From an uncultured Oscillospiraceae bacterium (GTDB taxonomy: Bacteria; Bacillota; Clostridia; Oscillospirales; Oscillospiraceae), in contig CAKUHV010000061.1 in NCBI GenBank assembly GCA_934659445.1, forward strand, positions 1-10,476: 10,476 nt of DNA. The letters run 5' to 3'. Numbering within the stretch: position 1 is the first letter of the stretch; every line of letters starts with the position of its first letter. The position numbers were made by a program, and so were the translations under genes. Under the pieces are notes generated by a model. It was not told the origin of the DNA and made no database searches. It saw only the letters and a list, made by a program, of their open reading frames with translations. Shown piece after piece: positions 1-7,442 of the stretch.

Positions 1-104
1 CGAAGCCACGCCGCCCCTTGAAAACACAAGGTTTTCACCATTTTTTGATTTTACTGTTTTACGACCACCCGGTATTTGGCGGAGGCTCTTTTTTTCTGCA
101 CTGC
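1..104. other. Left-edge stretch without a gene
   Basis: No convincing gene is present. There are two short alternative inverted repeats, CCTTG/CAAGG (16-20 and 27-31) and GAAAAC/GTTTTC (20-25 and 31-36), followed by a T-run at 41-46. This could be a weak plus-strand terminator for a gene left of the window, but the stem is short and A/T-rich. No clear terminator for the leftward deoR-type gene is seen here. Confidence 0.3.
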
Positions 105-911
105 TCACGCATCGTCCTCTGGGGCGCCGCCGCTGACGCGGACGGTCTTCAGCTCTACGCCCAGCTGGGTCAGCTCCCGGCGGAACTGGGGGGGGACCCC
201 TTCGTCGGTGATGACCATGGACACGGCATTGATGGGGCACACGATGGACAGGGCGTCGGACTCGAACTTGCGGCTGCCGGCGACCAGAACGGAGCGGGCC
301 GCGTTCTGCACCATGACCCGGTAGATGGACAGCCCCGGCTCGCCGTAGTCGGTGATCCCGTGGGCGATCGAGGCACCGCCGCAGCCGATGAAGGCCCAGT
401 CGGCGCAGAAGGTGCGCACCATCTCCACGGCGAAGGGCCCGGACATGGAGTATTCGTTCCCGTCCAGAATGCCCCCCAGCACATAGATGGTGTTTCCGCT
501 GTCCGCCAGCTCGTTGATCACCGCAAGGGAGTTGGTCAGTACGGTCAGATTGGACAGGCGGCGCATATGCCGGGCCACCTCCAGAACGGTGGTGCCGGTG
601 CCCAGGAACACCACGTCGCCGTCCCGGATCAGGGAGGCGGCCAGCTTTCCGATGGCACGGATCTCCTCCCGCTGGGCGTTCCGCCCCCTGGGGCGGAGGG
701 GCGCCTGCCCGGGGCTCTGGCCGTTTTCCTGCTCCAGCAGGACCGCGCCGCCGTGGACCCGGCGGATCAGCTGCTGATCCTGAAGGGCGTCCAGATCCCG
801 TCTGGCCGTCAGATTTGAGATGCCGAACTGCGAGGCGATGTCGGAGATCCTGACGATCTTCTTTTCCCGCAGCATATCAAGGATACGCGCATGCCGTTCC
901 TGCGCAAGCAT
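105..911 (-). CDS. DeoR/GlpR-family transcriptional regulator
   Basis: This is a 268-residue DNA-binding repressor of the DeoR family, whose members usually control sugar or polyol catabolism and respond to a phosphorylated intermediate. An N-terminal winged helix-turn-helix lies at about residues 5-57. It includes the recognition segment ISNLTARRDLDALQ (31-44) and the family hallmark RRVHGGA (50-56). The C-terminal sensor domain (about 75-255) has the phosphosugar-binding-type loop LGTGTTVLEVARHM (103-116), GCGGAS (156-161) and VLVAGSRKF (198-206). The length is normal for the family. The ATG start is preceded on the minus strand by AGGGGGA at a suitable distance, and a promoter lies further upstream. 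The gene is divergent from the transporter operon that begins at 1171, so it most likely controls that operon and itself. The family call is firm; the effector is unknown, and a phosphorylated product of the operon's enzymes is an inference. Confidence 0.93.
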   Translation of the reverse strand: MLAQERHARILDMLREKKIVRISDIASQFGISNLTARRDLDALQDQQLIRRVHGGAVLLEQENGQSPGQAPLRPRGRNAQREEIRAIGKLAASLIRDGDVVFLGTGTTVLEVARHMRRLSNLTVLTNSLAVINELADSGNTIYVLGGILDGNEYSMSGPFAVEMVRTFCADWAFIGCGGASIAHGITDYGEPGLSIYRVMVQNAARSVLVAGSRKFESDALSIVCPINAVSMVITDEGVPPQFRRELTQLGVELKTVRVSGGAPEDDA

Positions 912-946
912 GAAAAGTCCCCCTGCCGTGTCAGTCTTTGTCCGTT

Positions 947-976
947 ATTATAGCACGGCGGGGCGGGGGCTGGCAA
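947..976 (-). promoter_or_regulatory. Putative sigma-A promoter of the deoR-type gene
   Basis: Read on the minus strand, TTGCCA (976-971) and a perfect TATAAT (952-947) are separated by 18 bp. The -10 lies about 35 bp before the ATG at 911. The two divergent promoters are about 85 bp apart, so one bound repressor region could affect both. Confidence 0.6.
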
Positions 977-1014
977 TCGAAAAAATCACAGCCCGCCGGA
1001 AGACACTGAGAACA

Positions 1015-1050
1015 GAAACGAACATAAAAATACAAAAAGAAACATAAACG
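1015..1050. promoter_or_regulatory. Candidate DeoR operator: repeated AACATAAA
   Basis: Two direct copies of AACATAAA (1021-1028 and 1041-1048) sit exactly 20 bp apart, about two helical turns. They lie within the related stretches GAAACGAACATAAA (1015-1028) and GAAACATAAACG (1039-1050), just upstream of the -35 of the operon promoter. DeoR-family sites are often built of repeated A/T-rich words containing TTTCGTTT-like sequence; these read similarly on the minus strand. Assignment to the adjacent regulator is an inference. Confidence 0.45.
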
Positions 1051-1061
1051 GAAGTTTACTA

Positions 1062-1090
1062 TTGACAATCGGACCAACGAATACTATACT
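1062..1090 (+). promoter_or_regulatory. Strong sigma-A promoter of the transporter operon
   Basis: TTGACA (1062-1067), a 17-bp spacer and TATACT (1085-1090) match the vegetative consensus almost perfectly. Transcription should start near 1097, giving an A-rich leader of about 75 nt before the first ATG at 1171. A promoter this close to consensus suggests control mainly by repression, in keeping with the divergent DeoR-type gene. Confidence 0.8.
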
Positions 1091-1131
1091 GATGGCACAT
1101 AGATTCGGTAAAAAAGAAAAATATAGTTCAA

Positions 1132-1146
1132 AAACGTACAAACGTA
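1132..1146. repeat. Tandem AAACGTA words in the operon leader
   Basis: AAACGTAC and AAACGTAT follow each other with an 8-bp period (1132-1138 and 1140-1146), between the predicted transcription start and the ribosome binding site. They could be a second operator for the divergent repressor that blocks elongation. The words are short and A-rich, so chance is possible. Confidence 0.35.
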
Positions 1147-1170
1147 TTATCGTGGGAAAGGACGATTGCT

Positions 1171-2046
1171 ATGAACCGACCCCATTCCGGAAGGGAGCGC
1201 GGCAGACTGACCCCCTATCTGCTGCTGCTGCCCAGCATGGCGCTGTTCGCCATGTTCACCTTCTGGCCCTTTCTGAAGACGATCATACTTTCCTTTTCCT
1301 ATACGGATAAGAAGGGCGATTTTGTGAAATGGGCCGGCATCCGCAACTACATAAGGGTGATCACCTCCTCTACCTTCCCGAAGATCATGGGCAACACTCT
1401 GCTCTTTGCCCTTCTGGTGGGGGTGTTTACCCTGCTGGTGGCCATGCTGTTGGCCCTGCTCAGTGCCAGCAGGGAGAAGGGCAGCCGCCTGTACGAGGTC
1501 ATGTACTCCCTGCCCATGGCGGTGGCGTCCGCCCCGGCGGCCTCCATCTTCATCTTCCTGATGCGGAAGGACGGCGGCCTGATCAATCAGATGCTGGGCA
1601 CCGACATCTCCTGGCTGCGCGACCCCAAGTGGGCGCTGTTGGCTGTGGCCTTTGTCACGGTGTGGCTCAGCATTGGCGCCAGCTATATTTTCCTGCTGGT
1701 GGGCTTCCGCAATGTGCCGGAGGACCTTCTGGAGAGCGCCCGGCTGGATGGCGCCGGACCGGTGCGCCGGGCCTTCAGCGTGCTGATCCCCGTGGCCTCG
1801 CCCCAGATCTTCTTCGTGGTGTTCCTGAACATCTCCAACGCCTTCAAGGCCTTCGGCCAGATCAAGCTGCTCACCGAGGGCGGGCCCAACAACGCCACCA
1901 ACACCCTGATCTACAGCATGTATAAAAACGCCCTGCTCAACGGCCGGTATGAGACGGCCTGCGTTCAGGCGATCCTCCTGTTTCTCATTATCTTTATCGT
2001 GACCCGGGTGCAGCACGCGCTGGAGGAGAGGACGGTGTTCTACTGA
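1171..2046 (+). CDS. ABC transporter permease, MalF/UgpA type
   Basis: This is a 291-residue inner-membrane permease of the carbohydrate-uptake type 1 (CUT1) ABC family. About six membrane spans are visible, at roughly residues 14-42, 75-99, 110-131, 154-178, 211-227 and 260-280. The cytoplasmic EAA loop that docks the ATPase is ESARLDGAGPVRRAFSVLIP (188-207), with the conserved G in DGA. The segment LTEGGPNNATNTLIYSMY (224-241) is typical of UgpA-like permeases. GGAAAGGA lies about 8 nt before the ATG and supports this start. The stop codon overlaps the next gene's ATG by one base (TGATG), indicating translational coupling of the two permeases. The CUT1 family imports sugars, glycerol-3-phosphate and related polar solutes. 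The substrate cannot be read from this protein. Confidence 0.93.
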   Translation: MNRPHSGRERGRLTPYLLLLPSMALFAMFTFWPFLKTIILSFSYTDKKGDFVKWAGIRNYIRVITSSTFPKIMGNTLLFALLVGVFTLLVAMLLALLSASREKGSRLYEVMYSLPMAVASAPAASIFIFLMRKDGGLINQMLGTDISWLRDPKWALLAVAFVTVWLSIGASYIFLLVGFRNVPEDLLESARLDGAGPVRRAFSVLIPVASPQIFFVVFLNISNAFKAFGQIKLLTEGGPNNATNTLIYSMYKNALLNGRYETACVQAILLFLIIFIVTRVQHALEERTVFY

Positions 2047-2900
2047 TGGAAAGCAGCATCCAAAGCCGCAGCCGCAGAAAGCGTCGGGCGCAGTTTCTGG
2101 CGGGGTATACCCTGAAGGTGCTGTTGGGGCTGGTGATCGTGTTCCCCATCATCGTCTGTCTGCTTTACGCGATCAAGTCTCCGGCGGAGCTGATGAGCGC
2201 CGGGGGCATGGGCCTTGCCGTAAGGGACCCTACGCTGGAGAACTTTGAGTGGGTCATGGACAGCGTGCCCATCGGGAAATATCTGCTGAATACCCTGATC
2301 CAGTGCGCCATCGTGATCGTTTTCCAGATCATCTTGTGCAGCTTTGCGGCCTATGCCCTGGTGTTTTTCAGGTTCCGGCTGAAAAGCACCATGTTCGCCC
2401 TGATCCTGGCCACCATGATGATCCCCGGCGACGTGGTCATCATCACCAACTACATTCAGATCCAGCACTGGCACATGACCGACACCCACGTGGGCATGGC
2501 GCTGCCCTATCTGGTGGGCGGCATGGGCATCTTCCTGCTGCGGCAGTTCTATCTGACCCTGCCCCGGGAGCTGAAGGAGGCCGCCGAGATCGACGGCTGC
2601 AGCGACATGGGCTTTTTCTTCCGCATCGCCCTGCCCCTGTCGGTGCCCTCGCTGGCTTCGCTGGTCATTTATGAATTTATCAGCATCTATAACCGCTATT
2701 TCTGGCCGCTGCTGGTAACCAATAGAGATGAGATGCGTACGATTCAGTTGGGCATGGCCATGCTGCAGGACGGCGAGACCGGACGACCCACCTACATCCT
2801 GGCCGGTGCGGCCCTGTGTATCATCCCTGCCGTGATCGTGTTTGTGGTGGGACATAAGTATCTGGTGAAGGGCTTGACCTCCGGCGCCGTAAAGGGCTGA
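2046..2900 (+). CDS. ABC transporter permease, MalG/UgpE type
   Basis: This 284-residue protein is the second half of the CUT1 permease pair. About six membrane spans are visible, the first at about 21-42 and the last at about 258-278. The EAA loop is ELKEAAEIDGCSDMGFFFRI (175-194), followed by ALPLSVPSLAS. The family-typical aromatic segment YNRYFWPL is at 214-221. The C-terminus ends KGLTSGAVKG, as many MalG/UgpE proteins do. The purine-rich GGAGGAGAGGA (2022-2032) lies inside the end of the upstream gene, rather far from the ATG, so expression probably depends on coupling through the TGATG overlap. The partner permease and binding protein are adjacent. No ATPase follows, so the transporter presumably borrows a shared MsmX/UgpC-type ATPase encoded elsewhere. 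Confidence 0.93.
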   Translation: MESSIQSRSRRKRRAQFLAGYTLKVLLGLVIVFPIIVCLLYAIKSPAELMSAGGMGLAVRDPTLENFEWVMDSVPIGKYLLNTLIQCAIVIVFQIILCSFAAYALVFFRFRLKSTMFALILATMMIPGDVVIITNYIQIQHWHMTDTHVGMALPYLVGGMGIFLLRQFYLTLPRELKEAAEIDGCSDMGFFFRIALPLSVPSLASLVIYEFISIYNRYFWPLLVTNRDEMRTIQLGMAMLQDGETGRPTYILAGAALCIIPAVIVFVVGHKYLVKGLTSGAVKG

Positions 2901-2986
2901 TCCTGCGGCTTAGCTGTATCTATCTGACTGAACGGACAGAAACAGAATAAACCACGAAAAAGATGAGATTTGGAAAGGAGAAAACC

Positions 2987-4384
2987 ATGAAAAAAGTTCT
3001 TGCACTGATTTTGACCCTCGCAATGGCGCTGTCTCTGGCCGCCTGCGGCAAAAGCGCCGACAAGCCCGACAAAAGCAACCCCAATGTAAACCCTGAGGAT
3101 GCCTGGAAGGTTTCTGCAAACGAGATCCCCAAGGGCCGTACCCTGGTGAAGTACTGGAGTCCCTTTGGGAGTGGGACCGCCAGCAAAATGGACAGTTTTA
3201 TCAATGCCTTCAACGGATCACAAGACACCTATTTTGTTGTTCGTGAGTACAACGGCGGTTACTACGACCAAATTGCCAAGCTGATGGCAACGGAGCAGGC
3301 TGACCTGCCTGCACTTTGCAACAGTTCCTCCGAGACCGTGGGCTCTTATTTGCACTCCGGTCTCATCAAGATGATGCAAGACTACATCGACGGTGACAGT
3401 GAGATGGCTGAGCGCAACCTGTACGGTAACCTGATCTCCACATTCGGCAAGGATGGAGACCTGATCGGTTACCCCGTTGGCCTGTCCCTGTCCGGCTTCT
3501 GGTATAACACGGCCGTGTTTGAGAAGGCAGGCATCGACCCCACCACGCTGACCAGCTTTGACCGCGTGTATGAAGCCGCTTTGAAAATCGGGGAAGGCGG
3601 CTATGCCCAGTACGCTTTGTCAGAGGAACATTCCGGCATTTGGGCCAACTATGCCTTTGCCCGGGAGGGATTCTATACCACGGATAACGAGAACGGTGCC
3701 ACCGGCCTGCCGACCAAGTGCCTGTATGATGATAACAGCAATGGCTTTGCCGATATTGTGACCAATTACTATACCGAATGGGCCGATTTGGCAGCTAAGG
3801 GCTATCTGTATCCCGTTGGTTCCAGCATGAAGGAAGAGCTGATCCCCGCTCTGGCTGCTGGCCAGCTGGCCATGATCGTTTCCACCAACTCCTACTTGTC
3901 TCAGGTGCAGGCCGCCTTCGGTGACAGCAAGGACTTTGGATTCATCCCCATGTTCTCTGCCACCGATAACGGAAAGCAAACGGGCTTCTGCTCCTCCGGA
4001 AATGGTTTCTTCATCGTGGACAACGGCAATAAAGAGGCAATGAAGGGAGCTTACGAGTTTGTCAAGTTCTTCACCAACGTGGACAATCAAATCGCCTGGA
4101 ACGCCATGACCGGTTATCTGCCTTTGTATGATGACGTGTATAATTCCAAAGAGTATCAGGCTGTCCTGGCTGAATACCCCTATGTCCAAAGTGTCATCGA
4201 GGCGATGCGTTCTGCTGACAACAGTGCATGGTATGCTTTTACTGCCACCAACAACGAGTACACACTGGCCGGAGCTACCTGTTTGGAGGCAGTCTGTAAT
4301 GGGACCCCTGTGGACCAGGCCATCGCAGAGATGTGCGAGACCATCAATAACGCCTTTGAAATGTATAACGCGACCAACAGCTGA
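2987..4384 (+). CDS. Extracellular solute-binding lipoprotein (CUT1 family)
   Basis: This is the 465-residue substrate receptor of the transporter. The start at 2987 is chosen because AAAGGAG (2974-2980) sits 6 nt upstream and the product then begins with a standard signal sequence. An upstream in-frame ATG at 2963 would add 8 residues and has no ribosome binding site. The lipobox LAAC places the lipidated cysteine at residue 20, so the mature protein is anchored on the outer face of the membrane. Family signatures are the first-strand segment VKYWSPF (54-60), GYPVGLSLSGFWYNTAVFEK (161-180), AAGQLAMIVSTNSYL (290-304) and GNGFFIVDNGNKEAMKGAYE (338-357). The length suits SBP_bac_1/SBP_bac_8 proteins. 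Codon use looks less GC-rich than in the flanking genes, in keeping with high expression or a different history. The ligand is unknown; sugar, glycerophosphodiester and peptide-conjugate are all open. Confidence 0.92.
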   Translation: MKKVLALILTLAMALSLAACGKSADKPDKSNPNVNPEDAWKVSANEIPKGRTLVKYWSPFGSGTASKMDSFINAFNGSQDTYFVVREYNGGYYDQIAKLMATEQADLPALCNSSSETVGSYLHSGLIKMMQDYIDGDSEMAERNLYGNLISTFGKDGDLIGYPVGLSLSGFWYNTAVFEKAGIDPTTLTSFDRVYEAALKIGEGGYAQYALSEEHSGIWANYAFAREGFYTTDNENGATGLPTKCLYDDNSNGFADIVTNYYTEWADLAAKGYLYPVGSSMKEELIPALAAGQLAMIVSTNSYLSQVQAAFGDSKDFGFIPMFSATDNGKQTGFCSSGNGFFIVDNGNKEAMKGAYEFVKFFTNVDNQIAWNAMTGYLPLYDDVYNSKEYQAVLAEYPYVQSVIEAMRSADNSAWYAFTATNNEYTLAGATCLEAVCNGTPVDQAIAEMCETINNAFEMYNATNS

Positions 4385-4526
4385 GCACAAAGGCGGAAAG
4401 CGCCGCAGGATACGGATCAGATATGAGCCGGGCGGGGCGCCCATCCTCTGGGTGGACGCCCCGTCCTGCTTCAGACCATTGACCGGCGGCGAGCGGCCGG
4501 AGTTTACAGAAAGCGAACGATAGCCT
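4385..4526 (+). promoter_or_regulatory. Intergenic hairpin cluster, likely mRNA stabiliser
   Basis: Three stem-loops occur in 142 nt between the binding-protein stop and the M81 gene. They are GGCG/CGCC (4392-4404), a long GC-rich one with GGGGCG (4434-4439) pairing CGCCCC (4457-4462) and an inner CCCA/TGGG pair (4440-4443 with 4449-4452), and CCGGC/GCCGG (4483-4500). None is followed by a U-run, so they are unlikely to be full terminators. As after other binding-protein genes in sugar operons, they may protect the upstream mRNA from 3' decay and lower expression of the downstream enzymes. The function is inferred. Confidence 0.5.
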
Positions 4527-6038
4527 ATGAAGAAGAAGGTATTTATCTGCGGACTGGTTCAGGAATCCAATTCCTTCAACCCGGTGCTGACGGACTTTGA
4601 GGACTTTTCCACCAGCGGGATCTACGACGGACAGGCGCTGCTGGACTCCGACGGAAGGGCGGGGGAGACCCTGAACGGCATGATCTGCGCCGCGCGTCAG
4701 CGGGGACTGGAGCTGGTGGGCGGACGGCGGATGCGCTCAAAGAGCGGCGGCCCGGTGGCTCACGCGGTGGTAGAGGACTTCCTGGGGCGGACACTGGAGG
4801 GGATCCGGGGCGCGGGCGCTCTGGACGGTGTGCTGCTGTCCCTCCACGGGGCCACGGTTTCTGACCGCTCGGACGACGTGTGCGGCGACATCGTGCAGGC
4901 CGTCCGCCGCGCTGTGGGACAGAAGGCGGCCATCGCCGTCTCTCTGGATCTCCACGGCAACGTGACGAGAAAAATGATGGAAAACGCGGACTTTGTCTGC
5001 GGCTACCAGACCTACCCCCATCTGGACCTGTATGAGGTGGGCTTCCGCGCGGCCCGGCTGCTGGCGGACCGGCTGGAGGGCAGACCGCTGGTGACGGTGC
5101 GCGCCGCCATCCCCATGATCGCCCCGCCCCACGGCTATACCACCACCCGCGGCAGCCTGCATGAGCTGATGGAGCGGGGACATGCGCTGGTGCGCGCCGG
5201 TCAGATCGCGGACTTCTCTGTATTCCAGGCCCAGCCCTGGCTGGATGTGAGCGAGCTGGCCTCCACCGTGGTGGTCACGGCGGACAGCCGCGAGGCCGCC
5301 GTAAAGGCCGCCCGGGAGCTGACCGCCATGGAATTCGCCCTGCGGCATGAGCTGCAGGGGGAGAAGCTGTGGAGCGTGGAGCAGGTCATTCAGGCTGCCC
5401 GGGACAACACCCTGGACAAGCCGGTGGTGCTGGTGGACTCCGCCGACTCCCCCAACGCCGGGGCCAACGGGGACAGCGCCGCTGTGCTGGAAAAGCTGCT
5501 GCCCTTCCGGGACGAGCTGTACTGCGCCCTGTCGGTGAACGATGCGGCCGCGGTGGAGCGGGCGTTTTCCATGGGCGTGGGCGCCCGGGGGGACTTTGTG
5601 CTGGGGGCCTCTCTGGCCCCGGGCCTGAGCCGCCCTGTGGAGGTAAAGGACGCGGTGGTCCGCAGTCTGCACATGGGACGCTTCCGGCTGCAGGGCCCCG
5701 CTGAGCGGGGACAGATGCGGAACGTGGGCCGCAGCGCAGTGCTGGAGGCGGGCAGGCTACAGATCCTGGTGTGCGTGCGGGCGCAGAACTGCGGCGACCG
5801 GCAGTTCTTCCGGGCCTTCGGGATCGAGCCCGACCTGTGCAGCCTGGTGTGCGTAAAGGCGTGCACCTCCTTCCGGGCGGGGTATGAGCCCATAGCGTCC
5901 ATGATCTGCAGCACCGCGACCCCGGGGGCGGCGGGGCCCGTGCTGGAGGATATGCCCTTCACCCGCCTGCCCCGGCCCATGTTCCCCTTTGACGAGATCA
6001 CGGAGGAGGACATTCAGGGGCCGGAGATGTTCCGCTGA
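4527..6038 (+). CDS. M81-family (MlrC-like) putative metallohydrolase
   Basis: This 503-residue cytoplasmic protein belongs to peptidase family M81 (an N-terminal DUF1485-type domain followed by an MlrC C-terminal domain). The founder is microcystinase C, a metal-dependent peptidase acting on linearised microcystin. Conserved segments are visible in order: QESNSFNP (12-19), LHGATVSD (106-113), DLHGNVT (141-147), YPHLDLYEVG (163-172), DSADSPNAGANGDS (304-317) and the C-terminal RPMFPFDE (493-500). The E, H and D residues in the first four are the likely metal-binding set of the family. There is no signal peptide. An in-frame TAG at 4521-4523 makes the ATG at 4527 the first possible start; its ribosome binding site is weak, so translation may be modest. 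It lies 14 bp before a phosphodiesterase gene and shares its operon with a CUT1 transporter. The true substrate is unknown; microcystin itself is very unlikely in this setting. Confidence 0.88.
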   Translation: MKKKVFICGLVQESNSFNPVLTDFEDFSTSGIYDGQALLDSDGRAGETLNGMICAARQRGLELVGGRRMRSKSGGPVAHAVVEDFLGRTLEGIRGAGALDGVLLSLHGATVSDRSDDVCGDIVQAVRRAVGQKAAIAVSLDLHGNVTRKMMENADFVCGYQTYPHLDLYEVGFRAARLLADRLEGRPLVTVRAAIPMIAPPHGYTTTRGSLHELMERGHALVRAGQIADFSVFQAQPWLDVSELASTVVVTADSREAAVKAARELTAMEFALRHELQGEKLWSVEQVIQAARDNTLDKPVVLVDSADSPNAGANGDSAAVLEKLLPFRDELYCALSVNDAAAVERAFSMGVGARGDFVLGASLAPGLSRPVEVKDAVVRSLHMGRFRLQGPAERGQMRNVGRSAVLEAGRLQILVCVRAQNCGDRQFFRAFGIEPDLCSLVCVKACTSFRAGYEPIASMICSTATPGAAGPVLEDMPFTRLPRPMFPFDEITEEDIQGPEMFR

Positions 6039-6052
6039 GAGGAGAGAGCCAT

Positions 6053-7384
6053 ATGAAGAAAAAGCGGCTGTTTGTTCTGTCGGTTGACGCCATGGTGCAG
6101 GAGGATGCGGACTATCTGCGGGCAAAGCCCGACTCCAATTTCGCAAAGTTCTGCCAGAACTGCTGCGGCCTGGAAAGTGTGCGGACGATCTACCCCTCCA
6201 TCACCTACCCGGTGCACGTGTCCATCCAGACCGGGTGCTACCCTGAAAAGACCGGGATTTATACCAACTATGTGTTCTCCACCAACGAAGTGAACCGGGA
6301 CTGGACCTGGGACGCCCGGCTGATCCGCACGGACAATATCTTCGCTGCGGCCAAGCGGGGCGGGTATTCCACCGCTGCCGCCTTCTGGCCCGTGACCTCC
6401 TATAACCCGGACATTGACCTCCATCTTCCGGAATACTGGCTGGCCCACCCCGGGGAGACTCTGCAGGGCGCCTTTACGGAGCGGGGGGCCGACCGGCGGG
6501 TGGTCCGGCTGATGGAGAAACACGCCCACCTGCTGCCCGCCGACTATGAACGGGGCGGCATGGGCAACGTGGCCAAGGAACCGGAGTTTGACGACTTTAT
6601 GATCCACGTCACCTGCGACATCCTCCGGGAGTATAAGCCCGAGGTCATGTTCATTCACGCCAGCCTCATCGACTCCCTGCGCCACGCCAACGGCATTTTC
6701 TGTCCCGAGGTGACAGCGGGCCTTGATCTGGTGGACCGGTGGCTGGGGATGCTGTTCCAGGCCCTGCGGGACGCGGGCACCTTCGATGAGACAAACTTTG
6801 TCATCCTGTCCGACCACGGCCAGAACGACTACGCCCGGGAGGTGCGGCCCAATGTCTTTTTGGCCAGACGCGGCCTGATCCAGGTGGACGGGCAGGGAAG
6901 AGTGACGGACTACAAGGTCTACGGGATGCATAACGGCCTGTCCATGGCCTTCTGGCTGAAGGATCCCGGGGACCGGGCGGCCTATGACGAGGCCTACGCC
7001 GTCCTGAAGGAGATGGCGGCGGAGGGCCTGTACGGCTTTACCCAGGTGCTGACCCGGAAAGAGGCGGCGGAGCGGTTCCATCTGGACGGCGACTTCGCCT
7101 TTATCATTGAGGGGGACAGCTATACCTCCTTCACCGACCAGTGCGCGGGGCCCGGGGTGGTCAATGTCCCGCTGAAGCATTATCGCATGGGCAGAGGCAA
7201 CCACGGCCATATGCCCGATGTGGGGCCCCAGCCGGTGTTTTTCGCCAAGGGGCCGGACTTTAAGGAAAACGTCATGCTGCCCCGGCGGGACATCGTGGAC
7301 GAGGGCCCCACCTTCGCCCGTTTGCTGGGCGTTGAGCTGAGAGACGCCCAGGGCGCCGCCATGACGGAGCTGCTGAAAGACTGA
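6053..7384 (+). CDS. Alkaline phosphatase-superfamily phosphodiesterase (NPP-like)
   Basis: This is a 443-residue two-metal hydrolase of the type I phosphodiesterase/nucleotide pyrophosphatase family. The expected active-site set is complete: D12 in SVDAM, nucleophile T51 in PSITYPVH, N72 exactly 21 residues later as in autotaxin-type enzymes, D207 and H211 in IDSLRHANG, D254-H255 in LSDHGQ, and H384 in RGNHGH. This predicts hydrolysis of a phosphodiester or phosphomonoester by a threonine-linked intermediate with two zinc-like metals. No signal peptide is present, so it should act in the cytoplasm, unlike most alkaline phosphatases. AGGAGAGAG sits about 5 nt before the ATG. It closes the operon, 14 bp after the M81 gene, and a strong terminator follows. 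Whether it cuts nucleotides, glycerophosphodiesters, phosphonate esters or other substrates cannot be told; sulfatase activity is less likely given the NPP-type motif. Confidence 0.9.
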   Translation: MKKKRLFVLSVDAMVQEDADYLRAKPDSNFAKFCQNCCGLESVRTIYPSITYPVHVSIQTGCYPEKTGIYTNYVFSTNEVNRDWTWDARLIRTDNIFAAAKRGGYSTAAAFWPVTSYNPDIDLHLPEYWLAHPGETLQGAFTERGADRRVVRLMEKHAHLLPADYERGGMGNVAKEPEFDDFMIHVTCDILREYKPEVMFIHASLIDSLRHANGIFCPEVTAGLDLVDRWLGMLFQALRDAGTFDETNFVILSDHGQNDYAREVRPNVFLARRGLIQVDGQGRVTDYKVYGMHNGLSMAFWLKDPGDRAAYDEAYAVLKEMAAEGLYGFTQVLTRKEAAERFHLDGDFAFIIEGDSYTSFTDQCAGPGVVNVPLKHYRMGRGNHGHMPDVGPQPVFFAKGPDFKENVMLPRRDIVDEGPTFARLLGVELRDAQGAAMTELLKD

Positions 7385-7395
7385 CAGGATCCAAA

Positions 7396-7431
7396 ATGCC
7401 GCCGGGAGCTTTCGCGCCCGGCGGCATTTTT
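7396..7431. terminator. Bidirectional intrinsic terminator
   Basis: A perfect 11-bp stem pairs ATGCCGCCGGG (7396-7406) with CCCGGCGGCAT (7417-7427) around a 10-nt loop. It has a T-run on the right (7427-7431) and an A-run on the left (7393-7396). It therefore serves the plus-strand operon ending at 7384 and the minus-strand sdpI-type gene ending at 7443. Confidence 0.88.
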
Positions 7432-7442
7432 CTGTGTTCGGT

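Noticed and set aside
18..818. Plus-strand open frame across the deoR-type gene
   Set aside because: It is antisense to a clear DeoR-family protein and its translation is Gly/His/Gln-rich with no known motif.
1147..2016. Long open frames antisense to the permease, M81, phosphodiesterase and SLH genes (for example 1147-2016, 2040-2855, 4737-5672, 6014-7210 on the minus strand)
   Set aside because: They have low-complexity His/Gln/Gly-rich translations, no ribosome binding sites and exact antisense positions to well-recognised genes. They arise from GC-rich codon use.
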